Under the pieces are notes generated by a model. The model searched no databases, was not told the origin of the DNA, and saw only the letters and a program-made list of their open reading frames with translations. Made by a program: the position numbers and the translations under genes. 64,000 nucleotides of DNA from an uncultured Lachnospiraceae bacterium (GTDB taxonomy: Bacteria > Bacillota > Clostridia > Lachnospirales > Lachnospiraceae). The stretch spans positions 19,793 through 83,792 of the forward strand of contig CAJUPJ010000013.1 in NCBI GenBank assembly GCA_910588655.1. The letters are read 5' to 3'. Below are positions 1 through 7,872 of the stretch, in pieces (positions within the stretch are counted from its first letter, which is position 1; every line of letters starts with the position of its first letter).

Positions 1-1109
1 CCATTTACAGGCGCATACCCTCCATTGCTGCATACATGGCTTTCTTCAAACCCAAGAAATTCTTCTGCATTGCTGCCAAATATTACTTCTGCTTTTTCTT
101 TTAATTCTTCTTCATTTCCAGCATTAATTGTGCTTAAAAATTCATCCATTGTATTCCCTGCCATTAATGGCACACTAATGTACTGGTTCTTGTCAATAAG
201 TTCCAGAGGGTTTCCATATAAAAATCTCTGGTCACGTACTGTAAACATTCTAGGGTTCTCTTTTACATATTCCGCATATTTCATGCTTAAATAGTGTGCA
301 TCCATCATTCTTGCCTGGCTGATATTTTCTGCACCTGCAAATTCAATAAACCTTTTTCCGTTTTTCTGTGCACTTTCCATGCTTTCAGGTGAAAAAACAA
401 ATTCCCTTTCATATGGATTCCTAATCATTCCACTCATTATAACAGCCTTCTGGAACAGCCCCTTGTTTTCCATGCAGACCATTTGTGACAAAACACTGCC
501 ACCGCCTGCTGACTGGCCCGCTATTGTAATATTTCCAGGGTCTCCGCCAAACGCCTGTATATTCCTTTTAACCCACTTAAGCCCTGCCTGCTGGTCCAAA
601 CTTCCAAAATTGGCAGGTGCTTCTGGCTGTTCCATCATAAGTTCTGGATGTGTCATAAACCCAAATACATTCAGCCTGTAACTTACAGTAACAACCACAA
701 TACCACGCCTTGCTATACGTTCACCATCCATCTCCATTTCTGATGTATAACCCCACTGCAAAGCGCCGCCAAAAAACCATACAAGCACAGGCAGGCGGCT
801 TTCATCTGATTTTGCATTAGTCCAGATATTCAGGTACAGGCAGTCCTCATCCATTTCAATATCCGGTTCCACATGCCATTCACGGCAGTAAATATCATCA
901 CCAACCCCTGGCGTGTCTTGTACTGGTATTGGCTTAAATTTATAAGCATCCAATATTCCATCCCAGTCTTTACAAGGCATTGGTGCTCTCCACCTGTTTT
1001 CATAAACAGGCGGTGCAGCAAATGGAATTCCCTTAAACGCAGTAATACGTGGGTCTGCCGCTGGAAGCCCCCTGACAAGCCCGTTTTCAGTTTTTGCAAT
1101 CCTAACCAT
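1..1109 (-). CDS. Type B carboxylesterase (para-nitrobenzyl esterase-like), C-terminus cut by window edge
   Basis: This is a serine hydrolase of the alpha/beta-fold type B carboxylesterase family that cleaves carboxylic ester bonds; the physiological substrate is unknown. Translation from the ATG at 1109 begins MVRIAKTENGLVRG and continues KGIPFAAPPV, the family's N-terminal signature, then EDCLYLNIWT. The nucleophile elbow GQSAGGGS follows FGGDPGNIT, placing the catalytic Ser near residue 200. The start is chosen because GGGGG lies 7-8 bases upstream and the homology begins there. No signal peptide is seen, so it is probably cytoplasmic. 369 codons are visible of a family length of about 500, and the reading frame is still open at base 1; the catalytic His should lie outside the window. 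Confidence 0.9.
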   Translation of the reverse strand, partial: MVRIAKTENGLVRGLPAADPRITAFKGIPFAAPPVYENRWRAPMPCKDWDGILDAYKFKPIPVQDTPGVGDDIYCREWHVEPDIEMDEDCLYLNIWTNAKSDESRLPVLVWFFGGALQWGYTSEMEMDGERIARRGIVVVTVSYRLNVFGFMTHPELMMEQPEAPANFGSLDQQAGLKWVKRNIQAFGGDPGNITIAGQSAGGGSVLSQMVCMENKGLFQKAVIMSGMIRNPYEREFVFSPESMESAQKNGKRFIEFAGAENISQARMMDAHYLSMKYAEYVKENPRMFTVRDQRFLYGNPLELIDKNQYISVPLMAGNTMDEFLSTINAGNEEELKEKAEVIFGSNAEEFLGFEESHVCSNGGYAPVN

Positions 1110-1144
1110 CCTTTATCCCCCATTCTTTTTAAATATATAAGAAA

Positions 1145-1174
1145 CCCAATGCCACCTTTAGGCGGCACAAATAG
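1145..1174 (-). promoter_or_regulatory. 5' leader hairpin, shared with the exporter leader at 19686-19714
   Basis: On the minus strand a TGCCGCC/GGTGGCA stem-loop lies about 40 bases upstream of the esterase start. It is flanked by CTATTTG before and TTGGGTTTCTTAT after it. Nearly the same block, including the flanks, occurs upstream of the ABC exporter that starts at 19662. The role is unknown; an RNA attenuator or protein site is inferred only from the conserved placement. Confidence 0.4.
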
Positions 1175-1214
1175 AAAAACGAATATTTTCACACTAATTT
1201 CCTATAAATATAAA

Positions 1215-1269
1215 AATACCTTTAACTGTTATTACACTCTTTAAGAGTATAATATCCGTTAAAGGTATT
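1215..1269. promoter_or_regulatory. Nested inverted repeats between glycosyltransferase and esterase
   Basis: Perfect 12-bp arms AATACCTTTAAC (1215-1226) and GTTAAAGGTATT (1258-1269) enclose a second dyad ACTCTT-T-AAGAGT (1236-1248). A TATACT-like -10 sequence for the esterase lies inside it. It could be the terminator of the glycosyltransferase gene, an operator for the esterase, or both; the lack of a T-run argues against a plain intrinsic terminator. Confidence 0.5.
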
Positions 1270-1298
1270 CTAATCAATTATTGCTTTTTAATTTCTAT

Positions 1299-2273
1299 TT
1301 ATTGCTTGTTTTGGCATGGGGAAGCTTCATAAAGGACTTTCTCTATTATAAATCTTGGCCTTTCTTTTACTTCCATATATATTTTGCCTATATATTCACC
1401 TATAATCCCAAGTGACAAAAGAATAATGCCACCTATTCCCCAAAGGGATATAACAATGCTTGTCCATCCTGCAACTACTCTTCCCATAGCCCATACCACA
1501 ATGAAATATATTAACATAAGTATACTTATTGAAAAAACCAGCATACCAATAGTTGTAATCATTCTTATAGGTTTTACACTGCATGATGTAATTCCATCCA
1601 CTGCAAATGATACCATCTTTTTAAGCGGGTATTTTGATTCCCCTGCAAAACGTTCATGGCGTTCATAATATACTATATCTGTTTCATAACCAATCATAGG
1701 GACTATGCCCCTTAAGAAAAGATTTACTTCCTTAAACTGTGCAAGCCCCTCTAAAGCCCTCTTGCTCATAAGCCTGTAATCCGCATGGTCTTCCAGCGTA
1801 TCAGCACCCATAAACTTCATAACCTTATAAAATGCATGTGCTGTGCCACGCTTAAACACAGTATCCGTTGCCCTTGTGGAACGCACACCATATACAATAT
1901 CTTTTCCTTCAAGGAATTTATCAATAAACTGTCCGATTGCACCCACATCATCCTGCAAATCAGCATCAAGTGAAATTGCTGCATCTGCATAATCCTTCGC
2001 AGTCATAAGCCCCGCAAGAAGTGCATTCTGGTGTCCTCTGTTATGTGCAAGGTTTATGCCTGTAAAAATATGGTCTTCCTCATGTAACTGGGATATAATA
2101 TTCCATGTCATATCTTTAGAACCATCATTTACAAATGCAATCCGGCTCTGGCTGCTTATCTTTCCTTCTGCCATCAGTCCATGCATAATGTCCCTTAGCT
2201 GCTTAGAAGTTTCAGGAAGCACCTCCTGTTCATTATAACATGGTATAACTAGCCATACAGTATTAGATTTCAT
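1299..2273 (-). CDS. GT2 family glycosyltransferase, GtrB/DPM1-like
   Basis: A 324-residue membrane-anchored family 2 glycosyltransferase of the bactoprenol-glucosyltransferase (GtrB/YfdH) or dolichol-phosphate-mannose-synthase type. These transfer a sugar from a nucleotide donor to a polyprenyl phosphate on the inner membrane face. The N-terminus reads VWLVIPCYNEQEV, the metal-binding acidic motif is SLDADLQDD near residue 100, and two hydrophobic helices lie at about residues 230-260 and 265-295, followed by a basic tail. It follows yqeY by 33 bases on the same strand and may be co-transcribed. The donor and final glycan are not visible from sequence. Confidence 0.88.
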   Translation of the reverse strand: MKSNTVWLVIPCYNEQEVLPETSKQLRDIMHGLMAEGKISSQSRIAFVNDGSKDMTWNIISQLHEEDHIFTGINLAHNRGHQNALLAGLMTAKDYADAAISLDADLQDDVGAIGQFIDKFLEGKDIVYGVRSTRATDTVFKRGTAHAFYKVMKFMGADTLEDHADYRLMSKRALEGLAQFKEVNLFLRGIVPMIGYETDIVYYERHERFAGESKYPLKKMVSFAVDGITSCSVKPIRMITTIGMLVFSISILMLIYFIVVWAMGRVVAGWTSIVISLWGIGGIILLSLGIIGEYIGKIYMEVKERPRFIIEKVLYEASPCQNKQ

Positions 2274-2306
2274 ATTAGTATAAAATTACCTCTCTGATAT
2301 ATTTGC

Positions 2307-2753
2307 CTATTTAAACATGCTTCCAAGAACCTGGTTTACAAGGCTTCCGTCAGCTTTGCCTTTAACCCTTGGCATAAGCACTTTCATTATCTTTCCTTTA
2401 TCAGAAGCGGCAGGTGTTTCAATAGAAAGTTCACCAAGTACAGAATTTATAACTTCTGTTATCTCAGCTTCATCCATCATCTTAGGTGCATATTCCTCAA
2501 GCACTTTAATAGTGTAATTACATTCATCAATAATATCCTGCCTGTCTGCAGGTGTCATTTCAAGTGTTTCCTTAGACTGCTTAATCAGCTTTAAAACAAC
2601 ATGGTTCTCATCTTCTTCAGTAAGTTCTGCCATTTTGTTTATCTGGAAATTTTTAAGTTCTGTAAGAAGGCCTGAAAGGACATTTTTACGCTCTTTGTCC
2701 TTTGCTTTCATAGCTGCCATCATTTCACTGCGTACTAAATCAATCTTGCCCAT
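2307..2753 (-). CDS. yqeY: GatB/YqeY domain protein
   Basis: A 148-residue protein of the YqeY family, related to the tail domain of the GatB subunit of tRNA-dependent amidotransferase. The cellular role is not firmly known; a link to tRNA or RNA metabolism is usually assumed. The sequence begins MGKIDLVRSEMMAAMKAKD, is highly charged and helical, and ends with the typical GKADGSLVNQVL motif. An AAAAGGAGG site precedes the ATG by 9 bases. Length matches the family (about 150). It heads a short unit with the downstream glycosyltransferase, although no functional relation between them is evident. Confidence 0.93.
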   Translation of the reverse strand: MGKIDLVRSEMMAAMKAKDKERKNVLSGLLTELKNFQINKMAELTEEDENHVVLKLIKQSKETLEMTPADRQDIIDECNYTIKVLEEYAPKMMDEAEITEVINSVLGELSIETPAASDKGKIMKVLMPRVKGKADGSLVNQVLGSMFK

Positions 2754-2800
2754 TATAAAATCCTCCTTTTATATTATATCCTTTTAGTATAAAAATATCC

Positions 2801-2822
2801 CCAGGCGGCAGGGCTGCCCTGG
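2801..2822 (-). terminator. GC-rich hairpin with T-run, upstream of yqeY
   Basis: Stem CCAG-GGCAG/CTGCC-CTGG with a short loop and a one-base bulge, followed on the minus strand by GATATTTTTAT. It is the second of two hairpins after the secreted BIG2 gene. Confidence 0.55.
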
Positions 2823-2840
2823 ATATTATTATAAATTTAC

Positions 2841-2885
2841 AGGCGTGCCTATGGAACACCACAATAAAGTTCCAGGGGCACGCCT
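2841..2885 (-). terminator. Hairpin downstream of the secreted BIG2 gene
   Basis: Arms AGGCGTGCC (2841-2849) and GGCACGCCT (2877-2885) plus an inner GGAAC/GTTCC stem form a strong hairpin about 32 bases after the stop codon at 2918. The following T-run is weak, so termination may rely on the 2801-2822 hairpin. Confidence 0.6.
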
Positions 2886-2917
2886 TATTTTACTAAATCT
2901 TATTCTTGGTCTGCCTT

Positions 2918-3916
2918 CTAACGTACTTCATAAATAATTGTTCCTGAAGGCTTATATGATGCTGTACGTAAATCAGCTTTCTTATTCTTTAAAGCAGATT
3001 TCTTAATAACAAACTTAAAGTCCTTTGAACTGCCAGAATTTAAAGACATTTTCTTGTTCTTAACTTTAAATGTACCAACTGCCTTTCCAGCAGCATCATT
3101 TACTTTAATAGTTAATTTCTTAATCTTTGTAGCCCTGTAGCCCCTGTTATTTAAAACACTTGCTTTAAGGACAAGGTTTCCTTTGCCATCATAAGACATT
3201 TTATAAACCTGTACCTGTGAATTGCCATATTCAACTGATGAAGCATATCTTCTTGTTTCATTATATTCATTCTTATATACTGTAACTGTACATGTGCCGA
3301 TAACCTGTCCATCTGCTGTTGAAGCTGTAATCTTTGCCCCTCCTGCCTTTTTAGCTGTAACCTTTCCAGCAGAGTTTACTGTTGCAACACTGTTATCACT
3401 GCTTGCCCATACAACTTCACCTGTAGCACCTGAAACAGAAAGTTTTTCTGTAAAGCCCTTTGTAAGTGTAATAGAATTCTGGCTAAGCACTGCAGAAGCT
3501 TTTTCCTGTGATACTGAAATAGCATATTGTGTATCTGTATTAAAGTTTAATACTACTTTCCAGTCAGCAGGTAAAGGTTCAGCCATCTGTAAAGAATAGA
3601 TATATGCATTAAGTGTCTCAGCATACTGCCATGATGTAGCATCCTCTGTTAATGTAGCTGTATTAACAAATGTATCATTCTGGTAAAATGACAACATCCC
3701 GCCAACCATCTGTGGAACTAATAAATCAATATAAACTTTCCCTGAATCACTTACTTGAAAATTATATGTAACCTCAGTATTTGCTGTTGCTGTTCCTTCT
3801 TCATATAAAAGAGGAACTTCCTCTGCTTTAGTTGTAACAGGATTGTATGCAATACCGCTTATTGTCAAAGCAGCTGCTACTAATACAGCTCCTGTTTTCT
3901 TAAAAATACTATTCAT
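2918..3916 (-). CDS. Secreted BIG2 (bacterial Ig-like) domain protein
   Basis: A 332-residue exported protein of unknown function. The start at 3916 (MNSIFKKTGAVLVAAALTIS) has GGAGG 11 bases upstream and gives a clean signal peptide with cleavage near residue 32; an upstream in-frame ATG would put the signal peptide too far in. Residues about 135-215 form a BIG2 fold with the family pattern VWASSDNSVATVNSAGKVTA and KITASTADG. The C-terminal 110 residues are lysine-rich beta-type sequence (NKKMSLNSGSSKDFKFVI). There is no sortase motif, so it is secreted or weakly wall-bound. The gene stands alone between its own terminator and the tRNA genes. Confidence 0.82.
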   Translation of the reverse strand: MNSIFKKTGAVLVAAALTISGIAYNPVTTKAEEVPLLYEEGTATANTEVTYNFQVSDSGKVYIDLLVPQMVGGMLSFYQNDTFVNTATLTEDATSWQYAETLNAYIYSLQMAEPLPADWKVVLNFNTDTQYAISVSQEKASAVLSQNSITLTKGFTEKLSVSGATGEVVWASSDNSVATVNSAGKVTAKKAGGAKITASTADGQVIGTCTVTVYKNEYNETRRYASSVEYGNSQVQVYKMSYDGKGNLVLKASVLNNRGYRATKIKKLTIKVNDAAGKAVGTFKVKNKKMSLNSGSSKDFKFVIKKSALKNKKADLRTASYKPSGTIIYEVR

Positions 3917-4188
3917 TTTGATAATTTCCTCCATTCTGCGTCCCACGCGCAAACTATTTTTACAACAATAACAGTATAACAAACCTACAACAATTTCACA
4001 AGATATTTTTAACAATTTGTACATATTTTAGCAATAATATATATAAAAGCTTTCCAATTAATATAGAAATTGGTACATTTTCACCTTTTATATAGCATTT
4101 TCTGACATTTTACGGCATTATAGAACTTTTTCTGGCAAACAAAAAGACTATATATCCCATATAGCCTTTACATTAATTTAAACCTTAA

Positions 4189-4260
4189 CTGGGCTACAAG
4201 GATTCGAACCTTGAAATGCTGGAGTCAGAGTCCAGTGCCTTACCGTTTGGCGATAGCCCA
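4189..4260 (-). tRNA. tRNA-Gln (anticodon CUG), copy 1
   Basis: The minus strand folds as a full cloverleaf: acceptor TGGGCTA/TAGCCCA (a U1-A72 pair typical of tRNA-Gln), D-arm GCC/GGC, anticodon stem CTGGA/TCCAG with loop CTCTGAC, giving anticodon CTG that reads CAG, and T-arm CAAGG-TTCGAAT-CCTTG. The discriminator base is G at 4189 and CCA is not encoded. Confidence 0.96.
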
Positions 4261-4314
4261 TCAATCAGATTATAAGGAAAACAGTAAATACTGCTCCCTG
4301 TTTTTAAAAACAAA

Positions 4315-4386
4315 CTGGGCTACAAGGATTCGAACCTTGAAATGCTGGAGTCAGAGTCCAGTGCCTTACCGTTTGGCGATAGCCCA
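4315..4386 (-). tRNA. tRNA-Gln (anticodon CUG), copy 2
   Basis: Identical in every base to the copy at 4189-4260, including the G discriminator and absent CCA, with a 54-bp spacer between them. It lies upstream on the minus strand, so both are probably cut from one transcript. Confidence 0.96.
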
Positions 4387-4556
4387 TCAATAACTATAAA
4401 TGCTTTTCCTTAACCAAAGCACTTGCTTATTATATTATATGGTTTATAAAAATGCAAGCTTTTTTTCTAATTTTTTTTTAAAAATGTTAAAAGCAGGCAT
4501 CTGCAAAATGCCAGCCTGCCTGGCATAACCCCAGGGTATACATTATCCAGGCTGGT

Positions 4557-4581
4557 AAAAAGACCACTTAATACAAAGTGG
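4557..4581 (-). terminator. Intrinsic terminator of rpsU
   Basis: On the minus strand a CCACTT/AAGTGG hairpin with a six-base loop is followed directly by TCTTTTT, 26 bases after the rpsU stop codon. Confidence 0.75.
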
Positions 4582-4606
4582 CCGTAATAATGGAAAACAC
4601 TATTAA

Positions 4607-4780
4607 TTAATATTTGCGCTTACGGGCAGCCTCAGACTTCTTCTTACGACGTACGCTTGGCTTCTCATAATGCTCTCTTTTACGGATTTCCTGCTGGATA
4701 CCTGCTTTAGCACAATTTCTTTTAAAACGGCGCAAAGCGTTATCCAGTGTCTCGTTCTCTTTTACGATTACATTTGACAT
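4607..4780 (-). CDS. rpsU: 30S ribosomal protein S21
   Basis: Small subunit ribosomal protein S21, 57 residues, matching the family length. The sequence MSNVIVKENETLDNALRRFK is diagnostic and the C-terminus is the usual Arg/Lys-rich tail (RRKKKSEAARKRKY). The ATG at 4780 is preceded by GGGAGG at about 13 bases; longer in-frame starts have no homology. It is transcribed alone from a promoter about 125 bases upstream and ends at a clear intrinsic terminator. Confidence 0.98.
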   Translation of the reverse strand: MSNVIVKENETLDNALRRFKRNCAKAGIQQEIRKREHYEKPSVRRKKKSEAARKRKY

Positions 4781-4904
4781 TGTCTCACACCTAACCTCCC
4801 TCCAGTTGTAAATTATGCTTCCAATACACAACTGTATAGGGTAATATTTTACGCAGAACCGCATAGCTAGTAAAACAACCCTCCGTTCTGCTTGCACAAA
4901 GAAT

Positions 4905-4932
4905 ATTATACCATATTATCTATATTAGTCAA
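4905..4932 (-). promoter_or_regulatory. Promoter of rpsU
   Basis: TTGACT (4927-4932) and a perfect TATAAT (4905-4910) with 16 bp between them on the minus strand, about 125 bases upstream of the start codon. Confidence 0.7.
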
Positions 4933-4950
4933 CTACTTTTTACCAGAACT

Positions 4951-5109
4951 TCACATCTGTTTTATAAATTCCTGTACAATAAAATGTATGTGGGATAATT
5001 TCCAGTTATCCTGCTAAATCTGCCGGTTTATGTTTTTTCTGGAATTTTGCCAGCAGACAGCAAGTTTCTAATGTCCCATCTAGTATTATTACATGACGAG
5101 GGCACTTCA
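4951..5109. repeat. Half copy (E1) of the ATAATTTCCAGTTAT palindromic element
   Basis: The terminus ATAATTTCCAGTTAT is at 4995-5009. The inward sequence continues GCCAGCAGACAGCAAG... GTCCCATCTAGTATTATTACATG... GGGCACTTCAGCC, matching the left arm of the element at about 38456-38703. The sequence left of the terminus (CTGTTTTATAAATTCCTGTACAA) also matches the flank of the element at 23980. The copy stops before the palindrome centre, exactly at the 3' end of the deoR-type gene; the TGA of that gene lies in element sequence. Confidence 0.7.
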
Positions 5110-5853
5110 GCCTGCAACTATAATATTACAACATCCATTGTAATCTTTTGAAGGTTTTCTTTCTGTTATTATTTGTGCGTCCTCAAGCTTGGCAAAGCTT
5201 ATAGCAGTAATTTTACCGAATTTTGATGAATCTGCCAGAATATACTTCTGGTGGCAATGTTCCATAGCTATTTGCTTAACTATTGATTCGCTGCTGTCTG
5301 GTGTAGTATATCCAAACCGCCTGCTAATTCCGTTCGTGCCAAAAAAACCTTTTGTAAAATGGTATTTCTGTAAACTTAAAACAGCCTGGCTTCCTATAAC
5401 AGCTTCTGTCGTGCCTTTGAGCTCCCCTCCTGTCAAAAGCACTTTGAACCCTTCAATTGCCAGCCTTCTTGCATGGTCTACTGCATTTGTCACGAATGTA
5501 ACATTTTTTTCTGATAAATATTCAATCATGTAACCAGTAGTTGTACCTGCATCCAGATAAACAAAATCATTTTCCTGGATTAAACCGGCAGCATACCTGG
5601 CAATCTGCCGTTTCTCTGCCGGTTTTACCTCTTGTTTCTGTGCAACAGAAAGTTCTGTTATTGTATATGGATTTTCAATTGCTACTGCACCGCCAAAGAC
5701 TTTGCTTAATTTACCAGCCTTATCTAATGTTGCCAGGTCCCTGCGTACCGTAGAGTCAGACCCGCCTGTCATCTCTTTGATTTCTGATACAGAAATGCTG
5801 TTTTTTTCTTTTAACATCTGCAAAATAATTTCATGGCGCTTTTCTGTCAACAT
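5107..5853 (-). CDS. DeoR/GlpR-family regulator, probably of the fructose operon
   Basis: A 248-residue DeoR-type transcription factor. Residues 1-60 form the winged helix-turn-helix (MLTEKRHEIILQMLKEK, then SDSTVRRDLATLDKAG), and residues about 75-235 the sugar-phosphate-sensing DeoRC domain (DAGTTTGYMIEYL, TNAVDHARRL, GFFGTNGIS). It is the last gene of fruK-fruA-ptsH-ptsI, 14 bases after ptsI, so it most likely senses fructose 1-phosphate and acts on the direct repeats upstream of fruK. In many Firmicutes the fruR gene comes first; here it is last. The last codons and stop overlap a truncated palindromic element, so the C-terminus may have been reset. Confidence 0.9.
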   Translation of the reverse strand: MLTEKRHEIILQMLKEKNSISVSEIKEMTGGSDSTVRRDLATLDKAGKLSKVFGGAVAIENPYTITELSVAQKQEVKPAEKRQIARYAAGLIQENDFVYLDAGTTTGYMIEYLSEKNVTFVTNAVDHARRLAIEGFKVLLTGGELKGTTEAVIGSQAVLSLQKYHFTKGFFGTNGISRRFGYTTPDSSESIVKQIAMEHCHQKYILADSSKFGKITAISFAKLEDAQIITERKPSKDYNGCCNIIVAG

Positions 5854-5867
5854 AGTTTCCCTTCCCT

Positions 5868-7505
5868 CTAACTTTTAAGTTCTCCTACGTTTGTTTCCAG
5901 AATGATTTTGCGGATTGGAAGAATTCTTCCAGGTGAAACAGATAATTCATCTATTCCCATAGCAAGAAACTCCTGTGTTAAATCCAGGTCAGCACCCAGT
6001 TCCCCACAGATGCCAGCCCAGATACCCTCTTTATGGGCATTTTCAATAACCATGCGTATCATAGAAAGAACAGCTGGATGATGTGCGTCATAGAAACTGT
6101 CCAGTTTTGTATTCTGCCTGTCAATAGCCAGAGTATACTGTGTCAGGTCGTTTGTCCCGATACTGAAAAAATCAACTTCCCTGGCAAGTTCCTGGCTTAT
6201 CATTACAGCAGCAGGTGTTTCAATCATAATACCCTGTGACGGGCTTCCAAAGTCAATTCCCTGTTCTTCCAGTTCTTTCTTTACCTCTTCCACAATTTCT
6301 TTAATTTTCTTTACTTCCCACACGCTTGTAATCATAGGGTACATAATAGCCAGGTTTCCATATGCGCTGGCACGGAACAATGCACGTAATTGTGTCTTAA
6401 AAATTTCCGGACGGTCAAGACAGATACGGATAGCCCGGTAGCCCATTGCAGGATTATCTTCCTTTTCAATCTGGAAATAACCGCATTGTTTATCAGCACC
6501 AATATCCAGAGTACGGATAATTACCTGTTTTCCCGCCATTGTTTCTGCTACTGTCTTATATACGGCAAACTGTTCCTCTTCTGTTGGATAATTGTCCTTT
6601 TCCAGATAAAGGAACTCACTGCGGAACAATCCAATACCTCCGGCATCATTCTGGATAACGGCCGCTAAATCTTTATTGTTTCCAATATTAGCATAAAGCT
6701 TTATTTCTTTTCCGTCAAGAGTAATATCTGCTTTTCCCTTAAGTGCCTGTAACAGTTCTTTCTGTTCCTGTTCCTTCTTCTGCTTTTCCTTCATCATTAC
6801 AAGGGTATCTTCATCTGGGTCTATATAGACTACACCCTTGCTTCCATCTACAATTGCAAGTTTCCCGTTGACTGTATCATCTAATGTAATATCAGTGCTT
6901 ATAAGTGCAGGAATACCCATTGTCCTTGCCAGTATGGCTGTATGTGAATTTACAGAACCATGTACTGTTACAAATGACAATACCATATCTTTATTCATCT
7001 GGACAGTTTCAGAAGGAGCAAGGTCGTCTGCAAGGATAATAACAGGCTCTTCTGTATCCATTCCAGCTCTGGTGTTTCCATTTAATATACCAAGAAGCCT
7101 TTCCGAAATATCTTTTACATCTGCTGCCCTGCCACGCATATACTCATCATCCATTGCAGCAAACATATTTGAAAAATTATCCCCTGTCGCAGCAACTGCA
7201 TATTCTGCGTTTACCTGCTGGCTTTCAATAATATTCTCTACAGACTCTTTATAATCGTCATCCTGGAGCATCATCTGGTGTACTTCAAAAATAGCAGCAT
7301 TAACTTCCCCGGCTTCCTTTAACGCTTTTTCATATAAAACCTGCAGCTCTTCTGTTGCCTGTTCTGTTGCAGCATAATAACGTTTCTTCTCTTTTTCAGT
7401 ATCTTCAGTTTTAACACGTTTTACCTGCTGCTCCCTCTTCTGGTAAATACTCGTTTTACCAATGGCAACACCATTAAATACACTTTTGCCATAATAAGTC
7501 TTCAT
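5868..7505 (-). CDS. ptsI: PTS enzyme I (phosphoenolpyruvate-protein phosphotransferase)
   Basis: Enzyme I transfers phosphate from phosphoenolpyruvate to HPr. The 545-residue length is slightly below the usual 570. The phospho-histidine motif GSVNSHTAILARTMGIPA places His near residue 188. The C-terminal PEP-binding TIM barrel shows GLFRSEFLYL, TLDIGADK, NPAMGYRAIR and the catalytic GICGELGAD. The ATG at 7505 is preceded by GGGGTGA at 5 bases; a GTG three codons earlier is less well placed. It sits 24 bases after ptsH in the fructose operon, whereas general ptsHI pairs are usually separate. Confidence 0.96.
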   Translation of the reverse strand: MKTYYGKSVFNGVAIGKTSIYQKREQQVKRVKTEDTEKEKKRYYAATEQATEELQVLYEKALKEAGEVNAAIFEVHQMMLQDDDYKESVENIIESQQVNAEYAVAATGDNFSNMFAAMDDEYMRGRAADVKDISERLLGILNGNTRAGMDTEEPVIILADDLAPSETVQMNKDMVLSFVTVHGSVNSHTAILARTMGIPALISTDITLDDTVNGKLAIVDGSKGVVYIDPDEDTLVMMKEKQKKEQEQKELLQALKGKADITLDGKEIKLYANIGNNKDLAAVIQNDAGGIGLFRSEFLYLEKDNYPTEEEQFAVYKTVAETMAGKQVIIRTLDIGADKQCGYFQIEKEDNPAMGYRAIRICLDRPEIFKTQLRALFRASAYGNLAIMYPMITSVWEVKKIKEIVEEVKKELEEQGIDFGSPSQGIMIETPAAVMISQELAREVDFFSIGTNDLTQYTLAIDRQNTKLDSFYDAHHPAVLSMIRMVIENAHKEGIWAGICGELGADLDLTQEFLAMGIDELSVSPGRILPIRKIILETNVGELKS

Positions 7506-7529
7506 AGCTGTCACCCCGCTTTCTGGCGC

Positions 7530-7787
7530 TTACAAATTTTCTTTCATAAAAGCACTGATTTTATCATATGCGGCATCCTCATCTTCCCCATCGAAATTTA
7601 TTACTATTTCATTGCCGCTTTTTACTGCAAGCCCCATAATTCCAAAGATTTTTTTGCAGTCGCCAGATTTACCATCCTTTGTTAAAGTGATTTTGCATGA
7701 AAATTCCTTTGCCACTTTCACCAGTTCCCCTGCTGGGCGTGCATGTATTCCTTCTGGGTCTGTAATAGTATAAGTAAATTCCTTCAT
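7530..7787 (-). CDS. ptsH: HPr-family phosphocarrier with Lys at the Ser46 position
   Basis: An 85-residue HPr protein carrying phosphate from enzyme I to EIIA. The active-site motif GIHARPAG puts the phosphorylated His at residue 15, as in B. subtilis HPr, and the whole chain aligns without gaps up to residue 58. At position 46, where HPr kinase phosphorylates Ser in Gram-positive HPr, this protein has Lys (CKKIFGIMG; codon AAA at 7650-7652). It should therefore not act as the CcpA co-repressor and is probably dedicated to the fructose system, with a general HPr encoded elsewhere. AAAAGGAGG lies upstream of the start. Confidence 0.95.
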   Translation of the reverse strand: MKEFTYTITDPEGIHARPAGELVKVAKEFSCKITLTKDGKSGDCKKIFGIMGLAVKSGNEIVINFDGEDEDAAYDKISAFMKENL

Positions 7788-7872
7788 AATAATAGTCCTC
7801 CTTTTAATTGTTTGATTTTATATTGTTTAATATATTTAACTGTTTCAAAATAATATTTTTACACCTGGCTTT

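Noticed and set aside
1110..1192. Longer start for the esterase or a leader peptide at 1192
   Set aside because: The ORF from 1192 is in a different frame from the esterase homology; the ATG at 1109 has a proper ribosome site.
4211..4393. Plus-strand ORF across the two tRNA-Gln genes
   Set aside because: It is the antisense of the tRNA duplicates and repeats itself for that reason.
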